Assembly: GCF_026210795.1 (NCBI RefSeq)
Contig: NC_089430.1
Coordinates: 682,001 to 746,000, forward strand
DNA: 64,000 bases
Origin: Rhizophagus irregularis
Taxonomy: Eukaryota; Glomeromycota; Glomeromycetes; Glomerales; Glomeraceae
Reading direction: 5' to 3'
The notes beneath the pieces were generated by a model. It saw nothing but the letters and a program-made list of their open reading frames with translations, searched no databases and was not told the DNA's origin. The position numbers and the translations under genes are program-made. Positions 48,691 through 60,485 of the stretch are shown here, one piece after another; the stretch's first letter is position 1, and every line of letters begins with the position of its first letter.

Positions 48691-49490
48691 TTTGATGACC
48701 CGACCCAAAATTTTCGAGTCAATCTGACAGTATAATGATTATAACTCACTAATAATTACCAAGTTACTCTAGTTAAATATATGCTATATGTTCAAGGTTG
48801 CATATGTTAAACATATCGAACATTCGTAACATTTGCAACATTCGTAACATGATCATCGGTCACGATTATTCTATAATCAATCAAATATTTAACTGATCAC
48901 GTAATAGTGATGTGAAATTATTACTTTTTAAAATTTTATTTATGTTTTATAATTTTTAAACTTTTATTGAGTAGTCAATAAATACTCAATAATTTTAAGA
49001 GTCATGTGAGGGTATAAGTTTAGTATTAGTTATTGCTTATCCCATAATTATTGTTAACAAAAAAAAATATTATTAGTGGGTGAATGTCCCAACATCCAGT
49101 ATCACCCTAAAGACTGTGGATTAGGTATTTAATTAACTCAAAAAGTTACTTTAAGAAATTGACAATCTTGCGGATTCTTGCAGATGCATGATCAATCAAA
49201 AATCGATTAATCTTGATTGATCATGAGTGTGCAATTGATTTTTTAATCAATTTTGTAGTTCATTCAAACAAAAGAAGGATACTATTTGGTTTAAAATCAT
49301 TTTAACAATAATTTTTTGCATAAAAAAAACTCATTTATATTTATTCATCATATTACATAATATTCATATTACTAATTGGTAAATTGTGAGATCGTCCAAT
49401 TTAAGCAAAATTGATTGTTTATTTTATTTATTTTATGTCAAGCAGGAAATTGCCTACTGAGGCTATTACAATTCAAAAGAAGAGAAATAA
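48691..49490. other. Non-coding stretch
   Basis: No gene recognised. Confidence 0.4.
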
Positions 49491-49496
49491 GCACTA

Positions 49497-49703
49497 TAAT
49501 CCCCTGTCGCACTAAGTGTCACTCATGATCACCTTCATACTAATTTTAAAAAATTGCGAGTGATTAGCTGAGTTTATAAATGACCGGGAATCTTCGTTTA
49601 GTTATTTCCCGGTCTCATATATAGATAGCCGGGAAATTACTAATTTTAGTTTAAAATAATTAAAATAGTTAATATTTAATGAGTGACACGCTCCAGGGGA
49701 TTA
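49497..49703. mobile_element. Foldback element, TAATCCCCTG ends
   Basis: TAATCCCCTG at the left and CAGGGGATTA at the right, with GTGTCACTCAT and ATGAGTGACAC just inside each end. A nested inverted repeat GACCGGGAA...TTTCCCGGTC lies at its centre. No target duplication identified. Confidence 0.65.
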
Positions 49704-49706
49704 CCC

Positions 49707-49791
49707 ATTTATTTCCTGGGAAGGAAAACAATAGGGTTTTTTTCCCTTCGGGAAAAAAACCTATTATTTTCAACTCCCCATGAAATAAATA
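49707..49791. repeat. Strong hairpin
   Basis: AGGGTTTTTTTCCC and GGGAAAAAAACCT flank a TTC loop at about 49733-49763, inside a wider imperfect inverted repeat of ATTTATTTC and GAAATAAAT. Confidence 0.75.
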
Positions 49792-50180
49792 ATACTAACA
49801 GGAAATTATCACCCAAAGTCGATTCAAAATCGAAATCAGGCCCTCACTTGTGTTTGAAGAAAACCCAGTTTGAACCCTAATCCATCCGATGAGGAACAAA
49901 ACGAATGATAATGAAAAAAAAGGACCTAGCAGAACATAATAACAAATTATAAAAAGGAAGACTATATCGATAGAAACGACAGATTAGAGAAGTCAACAAC
50001 CAAAAAATAAAATAAATGGTTCATATTTTTTTTTCGGCCTGACGGCCGCCACCTGTAAATACTGTAAGAGGTGGAATGATTCACACTATTCTAAATTGTT
50101 TGTAGACGTAATATTGTCAATAAGATGTAGAAATACTACTATATAGTAAGGGGTAATTTGAGTTAAAAGACTCGCTATGA

Positions 50181-50722
50181 CTAACTAAAATTAAAAAGAA
50201 AATTTGGCGATTGTAGAAGGTCCGCTTCCAGGGATTCAAGAAGAGGTTCCGGAGAAGGACATAATCGTTTCAAGTCTATAGTGCTGTGTGAAAAATTTAA
50301 ATTGCGATTAGTAGCGACATTTCGCTTGTTAGGTCGTGCTTCAACTTCTTTCGTATCGTCCGATGTGGAGGAATCGGTATGGTTAAACGTATGACCAGCT
50401 TTCAATACTTGGCAAGCGTTAGGGAAGTGTTGTATAAAGTTGTTCATTTCTTTGTTTAATAAACGTTGGTGGCTAACTTTTTTCGTCTTTTTCGCTCTTT
50501 TTGCGAATGCGGTCATATTTGATGATAGTTGTCATTAAGTTTCATTAAATACTGTTCTTGTTGTTCGCGTCGTGTGAAACTTTTCACGTTCGTTCCATGG
50601 AAAGTTGCTTCGGCCTGTGCATCTCTTGCACGGGCTTCTCTTGAAGATTGTGTTGATGATAAATTATCTATACGTTCTTGTTCGGTGACCATATCAAGTT
50701 CATCTTCAAGTGATATAGGCAT
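50181..50722 (-). CDS. Two overlapping unrecognised ORFs in a GC-richer patch
   Basis: Minus-strand frame 50722-50513 encodes 69 residues starting M-P-I-S-L-E-D-E-L-D, rich in Glu, Arg and Gln with predicted helical character. It overlaps by four bases (ATGA) a 111-residue frame, 50516-50181, beginning M-T-A-F-A-K-R-A-K-K-T-K-K, basic at the N-terminus and Ser/Pro-rich later. They may be one ancestral ORF split by a frameshift. I recognise no domain. Base composition is clearly less AT-rich than the surroundings and codon use includes many GCN, CGN and ACG codons that the kinase genes avoid. Possible foreign or mobile origin; function unknown. Confidence 0.4.
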
Positions 50723-50793
50723 TTAAACGGGTCGAGGTAGTAGGCACTACAGGCTGGTTTGATTGTGGCAGAGGTGTCGTGATAGTTAACGGA

Positions 50794-51030
50794 TCATTTG
50801 AAACGGCTGCAACATACCGTACTGGTATAAGTGTTAGTATTCTTTTCGGTAACTTTCCCAGAGGGAGTAGCATTAACTTTTATTTTTCGAAATGCAAAGA
50901 ATGGGACCAGGTAGTTGTAGTCATTCGCGTCTGGTTCTGTAAAGGCTTTGGCGTATTTTAGGTGTTTGATCGGTTTGTTGACGTATTGTGATTTAAGAAA
51001 AAGAAATCTATTTTTTTTTAGCAGCGGCAA
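50794..51030 (-). CDS. Unrecognised 78-residue ORF, same patch
   Basis: Minus-strand frame beginning M-P-L-L-K-K-N-R-F-L-F-L. No domain is recognised. It lies just upstream of, and in the same orientation as, the 50722-50181 frames and shares their richer GC. It may be an upstream exon or a separate small gene. Confidence 0.3.
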   Translation of the reverse strand: MPLLKKNRFLFLKSQYVNKPIKHLKYAKAFTEPDANDYNYLVPFFAFRKIKVNATPSGKVTEKNTNTYTSTVCCSRFK

Positions 51031-51099
51031 AGTTGGTCTTCAAATGTAAGTGAAGTTTGGGTTTTGATTTATTAAGGACGAGCGCGAGCGAGCATAGCA

Positions 51100-52350
51100 G
51101 GCTTTCTATATTATCACGTAGATTTTGCCGATCATTTTCAATTTTATCACATATCGTTATGATGCATCATATTGATTCTTTTGAATAGTTCTACATAATA
51201 ATATATTCTCAAAATTTGCCAATGTTTTAATTTTATTATGTATTTTAAATATATTTATTTTTATTAAAAACCATTCATTATTGGTCAACTTTTATATGTA
51301 ATAATATTTAATTTAACATAATCTCTCGACTATTTTTAATATAAATGTCTTGGTAGATTAAAATTTTACATAATAAATATACCTCAAACTTTCCAATCTA
51401 TTAAATATCAATTTAGTATATCTGTGTATAAATTTTTATTAAAATTGGAAATAAAATAAGGGACTTTAATATGTACTGTTCGCTTAAAATTAAAATCAAA
51501 AATAATTCTTATAGCAAAATTGTAAATAATTTGACATACATGTACGCTAGAGACATGATTCTACATTTATTTGAAAGGGGAGAGTGAGGTCTATCCAGCG
51601 ATTAAAAATCACGTAAATTGAATCACTGGTTGATGAATAATTTCGTCCAACATATTAATTTCCAATTATTGAACTTAATCATCAATATCTCCACATGTAA
51701 TAATTTAATTTGAATGATCTTTAATTCTAAAATTAGTGTATATTTTCCTTTTCAAATAAATATAAATTGTTTATTTAGTATATACGAGAAATCAATGAAT
51801 ATAACTACAATCAAAACCCATTAAAAAATATAGATCATATTCCTTACTATAATAAAAAAAAAATCATAAGATTATTTTCATTTCATTTAAAAAATGTCAT
51901 TTAAGCTTTTAGTAGGATGAAATTGATGGAACATATGAAATAACTTCGTCCTAAAAGAAGAGTGAAAAAACATATATAATTAGTTTATTAAAAAAAGGAA
52001 AAAAATTACTCTGAAAATCCTATACCAAAAAACTCTCCCTTTATTCTGCAAAAATATTTGGTCAAAATATTTATCTTGTCGTTTTATTTACTTTAATAGA
52101 CCATTATAGAAGTAAACTTTTAAAAAATAACAAATTATAATTACTGTATATTGAATAAGAATAAATATAAATTAAATAAAAATAATTATAAAATATAATA
52201 TTACTATTTTATGCGAAACTTTAACATACTTGTAACTTCTGAATTACCTCTCCAATATTCAAATTATTTTGCGAGGTACTTAAAAAGAGTTTGCAGTATT
52301 GAAATATGCATGTAACTTTTGCTATTAAATTTTTTGTGGCGCTATTTAAT
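51100..52350. other. AT-rich non-coding stretch
   Basis: No gene seen; composition returns to background. Confidence 0.45.
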
Positions 52351-52372
52351 TAAGATAGTGAAAGTGAAGATA

Positions 52373-52579
52373 TCACGAATTTAAGTTTTGTGTAACATCA
52401 CGAGATCTAGCTAATAAAAATGCGTACACTTGTGTCAAACAATTACGTAATTCATAATTATGATACCTAACAGATTTTGCAATTTTATTTTTATATAACA
52501 TTTCGTTAAAATTATTTTTTTTAATGGAAAATGAAAGTGATCGGCAAAGTGATCGGCAAAGTGATAATATAGAAAGCAT
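52373..52579 (-). CDS. Unrecognised 68-residue ORF
   Basis: Minus-strand frame with a duplicated L-C-R-S encoded by a 12 bp direct repeat (GATCGGCAAAGT, about 52540-52563). Weak support; listed because it lies between two GC-richer ORF patches on the same strand. Confidence 0.2.
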   Translation of the reverse strand: MLSILSLCRSLCRSLSFSIKKNNFNEMLYKNKIAKSVRYHNYELRNCLTQVYAFLLARSRDVTQNLNS

Positions 52580-52778
52580 GCTATGTTGGACGAGCGTTGA
52601 AATCGTTTTTATTGCTTTTTCCGAGTATTCGGATTGGGGCTAGGCGAGAATCGAAATTTAATTATTTTTTTCGATACATAAGTCTATTTCCCAATTTTAA
52701 GATCGAGTTAGAGTCGCAGGCGTGAATCGACTCTTTATAGGAGATACCCAATCTATCTGAAGTGACATGTTTTTGTTG

Positions 52779-53081
52779 TCATAATATCCAACGGTGAAAT
52801 AGAAGATTAGCATGTGAAGATTTGTCGTTAATAAAGTCGTTGGTAGTGTCTTTCACAACTGTGGGATCAGCTGTTTTGATATTTTTGAACATCTGTTTTA
52901 AAAAAATTTTTTGATGATTGACGCAAGCGCGTCGGTATTGTAACATAACGAACGAGGTCGGATTCTTGCAACTTTTGTAAGAGAAGTTGAAAAAAGTTTT
53001 TGTGATAGTGTTGCGTTTGGCGTTACTTGAGCCACGTAATATTAACTGAGCGGCGCGTTCCAATAATTTTTTACGAATCAT
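52779..53081 (-). CDS. Unrecognised 100-residue basic ORF
   Basis: Minus-strand frame starting M-I-R-K-K-L-L-E-R-A-A-Q-L-I-L-R-G, basic and with no recognised domain. The frame stays open for about 38 codons after its TGA stop (52781-52779), down to about 52660, which may indicate a disabled longer protein. The stretch upstream to ~53410 also has open minus-strand frames rich in Arg and Ser. Composition is less AT-rich than flanking DNA, as at 50.2-51.0 kb. Confidence 0.35.
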   Translation of the reverse strand: MIRKKLLERAAQLILRGSSNAKRNTITKTFFNFSYKSCKNPTSFVMLQYRRACVNHQKIFLKQMFKNIKTADPTVVKDTTNDFINDKSSHANLLFHRWIL

Positions 53082-53449
53082 GTTGAAGTATTTTTGTTGA
53101 ATTCGGCGTGGCGTGGTATAACTCTTTGTAAGGAAAAAAAATGTGTTAACATACAGCTCAATTGGTATTTGTAATTCGGATACGAACTCGTGTTCTTATA
53201 ACTAGACGGGGTCGATTTCATATGATAGTCGTTGGTGTGTATCTTTAGATTAATATCTGATGACGATCAACTAATTCACTTCTCGATCGCCTGATCTTCT
53301 TGTAACCTGAACGTTTGGGTCTATCACGTGAAATTTTTTCAGGGAGACCTGAAGGGAGTTTTTTGTTTCCGAACATGAGAACGGTGATAATGAGGACGAC
53401 ATGTCTTTGTGATAATAACTAAAGAGGTATAAAAATATATATTATAAAG

Positions 53450-55035
53450 TAGGGGACGTACAGGCGACAATAGAAAGATAAATTTGAGGCGTTCGTAAAG
53501 GAATACTATATTAAAAGTATGTTTAAAAAGACTTTGTCGAGCTAGTCAACTGTATAATTTTATTAAAAGTTTAAAACTTTTACCATATGTATATACTATA
53601 AGATATGGAATGAAGTGTCGTATTCGCGAGTTGTTTGTGGTTTAATAAAAACAAACGAAAGCAAGTGATAGAAGACTATTTTTTAAAAATTTCTATTGCG
53701 CCATTTAATAAATTGAAAAATTGCGGAACAGAAAAATTGATCAAAAATCAAATTAATTTAATTAACGTTTTTATAACTCGTGATCGATCAATTAATTGAC
53801 CCAATCAATTACCAATCTATCTCGCTCAATTTGATTAAGAGCTGATTTCTCCAGCATAAATTCCTAACAATATTATCAAATTTTTTTTATTTGCCGAGCT
53901 GATAATCCTAAATTTTCCTTTTTTTTCAATAAATCAAAATAATTTAATTATTACAATACAAAATATTCGATAATTATTCACTTCAATGTTAACTAAAAAA
54001 TGGATGATAAAAATATTAAGTTTTTGACGAATTTGCTACAATGGATATACGGCTTTAACTTCTAATGTACTATCGAAGTTTTTAATTGTTTAAAGATAAA
54101 ATATTTAATTGATTTGCAACTTAACTAAGCAGTTAAAGGATTTGTGACTTTTTACGTCTTATTTTTTTGGGGTTAATTTATAGATAATCTGTGCATAAAA
54201 TCATAATATATGATAACTTTTTTTTTCTAAAAGCTAATGAAAAATTTTGATTTTATTTTGTGAATTGAAAATTTTTTTATTTGCGCATTTTCAAGTACGA
54301 CAATTTCTGCCAAGATTTATTCCTATGTGTAAGATTATTATCATTAACAATTTTAATTACAAATTTTTAAAATTAACTTTATTATAGTTAAAAGTCTAAT
54401 ATAAATTTAGCTAATAAAGTGACTTTAATTTGTACTATCATCGAAATATTAATCTTTTTTTCTTAATATAATAGAAGAATCGAAATCAGCATTAAAAAAT
54501 TTGAATAATTCAAATGGTACTAATTCATTAAAAGTTTATTACAATACTGTAATATTTACTAATAATAACTTAAAATTTATCAGATAACAAATTATAAGCT
54601 AAGAAATTTTATATATGAAATCTTATTATTCTAATCTTAAGTGTTGAATTTTTCGATATCTAAATGTTTTTGAAAAAATTTTTTATCATTTGCGATCGAA
54701 TATTAGGGTTATTGTGATTTTCATAAAAAAAAATGTTTCGTATACCATCATTAACTAAGGATCATGATAATTTTATTCTATTTGATATTATCTTTCTTAT
54801 AAGTATTGATTTTATGCTAAATTATAAAGAAACTTATAAGATGTTATTGTAAAAAATTTGACAATCCAACCTATTTATTATAAATAAATTTTTTTGTACA
54901 TAATATTTACGTCACTTCTTGTCATACTTTCATGAGGTTAAAGTCAACTTGTTGTAATAAATTCATGTATAACGAATGGAATAATCTGTCGTGATTTTAC
55001 CATAAATTTACGTTAAGGTATTTAATTTTCGCCAA
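53450..55035. other. AT-rich non-coding stretch
   Basis: No gene seen. Confidence 0.4.
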
Positions 55036-55041
55036 TATATG

Positions 55042-55202
55042 CCCAATAAATAGTTTTTGTATAAATTTATACCAAACGGGCTCATTGGCTCGAAATTAGC
55101 TCAAATTTATGCAAAAAATAATCCAAATTTAAGCCAATCTAGAGCCAATTATATATGGATGAGCCCATTTGGTACAAATTTATACAAAAACTATTTACTG
55201 GG
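55042..55202. mobile_element. 161 bp palindromic MITE
   Basis: Inverted ends of about 43 bp with three mismatches, beginning CCCAATAAATAGTTTTTG on the left and, on the other strand, CCCAGTAAATAGTTTTTG on the right. The flanking ATG on both sides could be a 3 bp target duplication. The 64-codon ORF across it is an artefact. Confidence 0.78.
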
Positions 55203-55386
55203 ATGGTATTATACATGTAATAATTTACATAAATTTATTAAAATTATTTAAATTACAAACTAAGAATTTTTGTAAAACATTTACTATTCTAGTCTTAGTG
55301 TATAAATAACCTAAATAAATAATAATAGATGGATAAATAAATGATAATAATTTAAAATATAAAAAAATATATTGTTAAAAGGCAAT

Positions 55387-57662
55387 TCAAAATCCATCTA
55401 AAGTTAAAAAATAACAAATTATAAATCAATTATTTGCTTTAAAAAGAAATTTAATTTATTTAAGAACTTACGATCAGGAATTTCCAGTTCATCTTGTTCT
55501 TCTGAATGAAGATTTGGATTATTATATACTTCGTCATCATCTATAAGAAAATAAACATAATTAAAATAGTATAAAAATTGTTTGTTATTACGTAAGATTT
55601 TCACCTACCATCGACATGTTGTTGAGTTATTTCCTTTTCATCATCTAAATTTTAAATGAAGGTCGCGTTAAATAACGAAATTGATATAGTAATTTTGTTC
55701 GTTAGTAATTAATTTACTTACTATTTGACTTTATTTGCAACTTTTTAAATAATTTAGATAATTTTTTATTACTATCTAAAAATTAAAATATAGATTTAAT
55801 ATATAAATCAATCTCTATTTGACAATAATTAAAATACATTACCTCTAAAAATAGTAATTACTTTTGATGATTTGCTATTTCGCTTATTTGATTTATTAAA
55901 ATCATTAACTAAAATAAATATCAATTATTAAACATCATTATGTAATAATTCAATGCTGTAATGTTAATAAATACTTACTATCGCGAGGAATGTTAAAATC
56001 ATACAATTTACTATGAAACACTATTAGTAGTAAAGTAATGTATTTTAAAAATTAAATTATTATAGTCACCAAAAAATGGTAAAAATTATTGTTTATATGG
56101 TTATACCTTCTTGTTCTTCTATTATAATAAAATGATAATATTAATAATGTATTTTAAAATAAATACATTCATTAATAAAATATTATAACTTATACCTTCT
56201 GTTGCATTTCTTGGTTCAGATAGATTTTCAAAGTTGTGAATTTTACTTGTAAATAATCTGCTATTCGTATAATTTTCTTCTACTTTATTCATTTCTAAAT
56301 TATCTATTTCTGATTTGAATAATTCATCTGACATATTTTGAAATTAATTTTATGCATTTTTCTCTCAAGTGCATTAACGTTGGGTCTTTTTAATGGATCA
56401 GCATCCCAACATTCTTTCATTAAATTTTTATATTCTAATGGAGTTCTTGGCACGATTTTTGGTCTTATACCGTTAATAATATTCATTACAATATCATTTT
56501 CATGTTCATATTTTATAAATGGTGTTTGTCCAGATGAAATTTCCCACATAAGAATTGCAATACTATAAATATCTGATGCAAAAGTATATTCTCTTCCAAC
56601 AATAACTTCGGGTGCTATGTAAGGAAGATTTCCATATATACTTGTTGAAGATTTATCAGCAGGTCCACAAAATCCAAGATCACTGATACACCACCGATCA
56701 TTAAATTGAGAATATAATATATTTCCAGAATGTAAATCTCTATGAATTGCTTTCTCATCATGAATATAACTAAGTGCAAGTATTACTTCATAAGTAATAT
56801 TAATTCTATCTTTCCATGTAAGTTGATTATGATTTTGTTGTAAATATTTTCTTAAATTTATATCCATTTTATTCATTACAAGCATATAATTTCCATTTGA
56901 TGGATTTTGCGTTAAACCATAACATCGAACAACATCCGCCCATTTATTACTTATAGTTAAATGTGATTTAGCCTAAAAAGCAGTAATTTGTAAAAATGCT
57001 CATATTAATATAAAACCTGCATAATTTTATACAATAAATTTAGAATATAATTATACAAACCTCTTCAAACCAACTTTGATTTGCATTTCTAAAGTTTTAA
57101 GTACTACTTCTGCCACCATGTTTTGCATTCCAGGTCTTTCAATTCTTTTTAATTGTTTTTTTTCAGAATCCCATTCATCATAACCTCCATTAATCCAATC
57201 TGCTGTATAAATTTCTGAGAATCCACCTTTTGTTAAATATTTTATATTTTCTAAATTACTATATGGGATCCATTCAACCACCATATTTGGCATAAGTGAT
57301 TCCATTTGACATTTCTGTATTAAATTATCAATATCATCATTCCCAGATGTCCAATTTGGAAAATTTTCTTGTAAATAATTTCGAACACAATATTCACAAT
57401 ATAATGTAGCTAAACATTCTTGGTTACAATTTTCACAAATTCTTTTTGTTCCTGAATTAAAAATAATTTTATTTCGATCATAAGTTTTAGTTAACCATCT
57501 TATTGCATAAGTATTTTCGTCATTTCTAAGAATTTTATCAGCAAGGACTGTTTGTTTTTGAAATTCAAATCGTTTGTGTATATCATCGTAAATATTAGTA
57601 TCTGTTAATGTTATTGCTCTATTAGTTGTTGCAGCAATTAATTCATATCGAAGAGTGGACAT
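55387..57662 (-). pseudogene. TKL-like protein kinase gene with two frameshifts and many small tail exons
   Basis: Exon 1 (57662-57061) carries C-E-N-C (76-79) and C-E-Y-C (89-92), N-W-T-S-G-N-D-D-I-D, W-I-P-Y, a glycine loop reading G-G-F-S (146-149, third Gly lost) and V-V-L-K (Lys189). Exon 2 (56972-56196) has I-H-R-D-L-H-S-G-N, D-L-G-F-C, A-P-E-V and C-W-D-A-D-P-x-x-R-P. Each exon is one base short of matching its neighbours: one base is missing near 57086-57090 and one in the A run at 56336-56339. After exon 2, at least seven short exons can be traced down to a TGA at 55389-55387, and all these introns are phase 1. One exon is only 12 nt, encoding an E-E-Q-E-type stretch; others encode K-L-Y-D-F-N-I-P-R-D and N-D-F-N-K-S-N-K-R. 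The gene is intact except for two single-base losses in or beside short homopolymers, which could also be assembly errors. Confidence 0.82.
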
Positions 57663-59220
57663 AATGTAATCAATAAGAAAGAAAGATATAATTATTTTAA
57701 GTTCGTTACTACGAGATAAATTAGTAAAATGCAAATTGTTGATCAAACTTCATGCCCACATAAATTTTGTGATCTTGAGGCGTAGTATTTTACGCCTCAT
57801 AATCAAAAAAAGAAAAATATTATCGTACTTCAGTTTCTAATTTTAATTTTATTTATTTATTTTTTTTCAGCAAATACAATTTGTGTTTAACAAATTTGAT
57901 ATACTTAATGAATAGATAATATTCAGTTCCTTGATTATATTGATTAATATTCAAATAATTTAGTAAACGAAAATCAATGATTGTTATTCAACAGATTATT
58001 AATTTGTAGTTATTTTTAAATCTTACTTAAAAAACAATATATTGTTGATGAACGGGACAATTTTTCTTTAGTTATTTTAAATTGAATTTATTTTAAATAA
58101 ATAACATGGTGAATAATGAACATGAAAGATTATTAAGTAATCATTCAACTTATTATTCTACTAAAAAAGTCTATATATTATAATGATAGGTTTGAATAAA
58201 ATATATATGGTTAGTAAAAAAAAAAAAATAAATGAAGAGATAATTACATCATTATGTGTGTTACTTTAACAATTTAGTATAAATAATGAATAGATCAGGC
58301 GTAGGGATTTTCATATTATGGCACGATTTTCATATAAATTCTTACGTATTTTATTTATCGATAATCTGTGAAGTCTAACTTTATTTTGCATAATCTGGCG
58401 TTTAGAATAGCCTCCATGTAAATAATTTGAATTGTGTAATAAGATTTTTATATCAAGAATGGTTACTCGTGAGATTTAGTACATCATTGTCAACCAGATA
58501 AAGAAAGCTTTTAAGATGAAGTTTGGATCATCTATCCATTTAGTTTGTGGGCTTGACCGAGATGAGCAAAACTTAAATGACAAGAATGGGCTCTATTAAT
58601 AACCGTAGACTGATATTATAATAACTAAACTATTGTACTACTAAACAATCAATGAATCGATAAATGAAACTTTTTATGGCAAAAATGGTTCATTTTACTA
58701 TATCGATGCCAATGCAATGTTAAATGTGTGAATTTTCTATCATTGTTGATTAAAGTACTTCATTTATAGCGAGAATGAACATGCATAAGCTATACTATTC
58801 TGAGATTTATAAAAGCAAGAGTATAAGCGTGACATATCTGCCGATCCGCAGAACGCATAGCATCGAATTATCACTTGCATTCTGCAGATCGGTTAATATA
58901 AATGCAACGTGACTGACTTTCAAAATTAAGGAAATAAAGAAATACATATACCATAAATGTCAGATAATTTTACAGAAGTTTTTAGAGAAGTTTTTAACTG
59001 ACATAATTCATAATTTTTTTTTTATATATTTATGGATTTACGACAATCAAGTGAACTAATTGATATTATCGGAATTGTGATTTTTTTTTTTAGGGTCGTT
59101 TATTGTAAATCGCCCTATTAAATGATTTATTACAGATTTACAGGGTGTGTTTTGTCCGAAAAATGTTGAGGTAATATACAGAAAATGTACCGAGAATGCC
59201 GAAAGAAAAAAAAATACACT
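57663..59220. other. Intergenic stretch
   Basis: No gene. An imperfect inverted repeat around CTGCCGATCCGCAGAACGCA and TGCATTCTGCAGATCGG lies at about 58838-58895. Confidence 0.4.
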
Positions 59221-59223
59221 ATA

Positions 59224-59569
59224 CAGTCAAACCGGCAAAAGTTCGGTATATATATAGTAGAAGCTCATGTAAGATTTAACAGTATAAATTATGTGAAATT
59301 TCAACCACGTGATCAAGTTCGGTATATGAAGAATTTTTTTTATATGCTTTATTATAAACGGTAAATCTTCTTTCCAGCTTCACATAAAATAAAATAAAAT
59401 AAATTATAAACGGTAAATCATAAAAGTTCGGTATACGTTATTTCGAGTTTATATGAAATTTGGTATATCGAGATTTTTTTAAATAATATGAACCCGGTTT
59501 TCAAAAAAAAGTTCGGTAAGTCAAGAGTTCGTTATATCGTGGGTTCGTTTATATATCGAGGTCAGACTG
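59224..59569. mobile_element. Mariner/pogo-type MITE
   Basis: 346 bp flanked by TA (59222-59223 and 59570-59571). The left end is CAGTCAAACCGGC and the right end, read on the other strand, is CAGTCTGACCTCGATATA. Several internal AAGTTCGGTATA motifs resemble terminal pieces. A second similar end, CAGTCAGACCGATAT, begins at 59574, suggesting two copies inserted side by side. No ORF. Confidence 0.72.
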
Positions 59570-59573
59570 TATA

Positions 59574-59790
59574 CAGTCAGACCGATATCCTATGTACTGA
59601 TAATTGCAAGTACCGATAAATTTTCCATGTTCTGTTTCACAACTAATAAAAAAACCTCGTTATACCAATATTATATATACTGTACTGTATTCCGATTTTT
59701 TTTATTTATTTTATCGAAACGTTTTTTAACGTTTTGAAATTTTACCGTTGTACCGATACTTTAAATTACACTGATATTAATTTGGACCAC
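59574..59790. mobile_element. Possible second, truncated mariner/pogo-type copy
   Basis: Starts CAGTCAGACCGATATCC directly after the preceding element and contains CCTCGTTATACCAAT, a terminal-like motif. The right end is not resolved. Confidence 0.35.
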
Positions 59791-60139
59791 ACTATAAATT
59801 TGGCCAGAGTTGAAATTATACCATAAATTGTTACCATTTCATGGTAAGGTTTTAGATAAAATTTTCTATAAATTGTACAATTGCATAATTAAGTCAGCCA
59901 ATAACTGAGCAAGAGAAATTTTAAACTTTTAATAAATCAATCAAATATAATAATAATAACTTTAATTTTCGATTATACTAATTTAATTTACATTTTGGTT
60001 TTGATTTAGTTTTTGGTGTCATTACCAACTATTTTGAGAAATAAAAGAAATAAAGAAAGTATTATTTAGAATCACATCAAATAAGGAAATCCTAATTTTA
60101 CTTGTTACCAAAATATTCATTTATATTTTGATTTAATAG

Positions 60140-60365
60140 TAAATTAATATAATAGATAGAAGATTATTCTTGCCATAAAAGTTTCCCCATTTTTAGTTGA
60201 TAATAATGATGTAAGAGTCACATTAGTCTCATTAGAATAAATTGATTTGATAGCTAGATAGATGATCCATACTTTCTAAACTTGTCACAAAAGTTTCCTT
60301 ATCTTGGTTTATAATGATGTAAATCTCATAAAAATAATCTCAATAACCATTCTTGCTATATAAAT
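60140..60365 (+). promoter_or_regulatory. Duplicated upstream block and TATA-like box of the 60.5 kb kinase
   Basis: Two related segments near 60170-60240 and 60283-60340 share AAAAGTTTCC, then TTATAATGATGTAA and CTCAT-type sequences. TATATAAA lies at 60357-60364, about 120 bases before the ATG at 60486. The role is inferred from position only. Confidence 0.35.
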
Positions 60366-60485
60366 TTTACAATTTTGTCGATCTAAAAACTTATAATACC
60401 ATTTTTTTTAATAAAAACCACGCATTAAATTCTTTATCGAATATTGATTGTTAAATCTACTCAAGTAATAATTATTATTTGTATC

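Noticed and set aside
49683-49880. 65-codon ORF
   Set aside because: Runs through a hairpin and a foldback element; no coding character.
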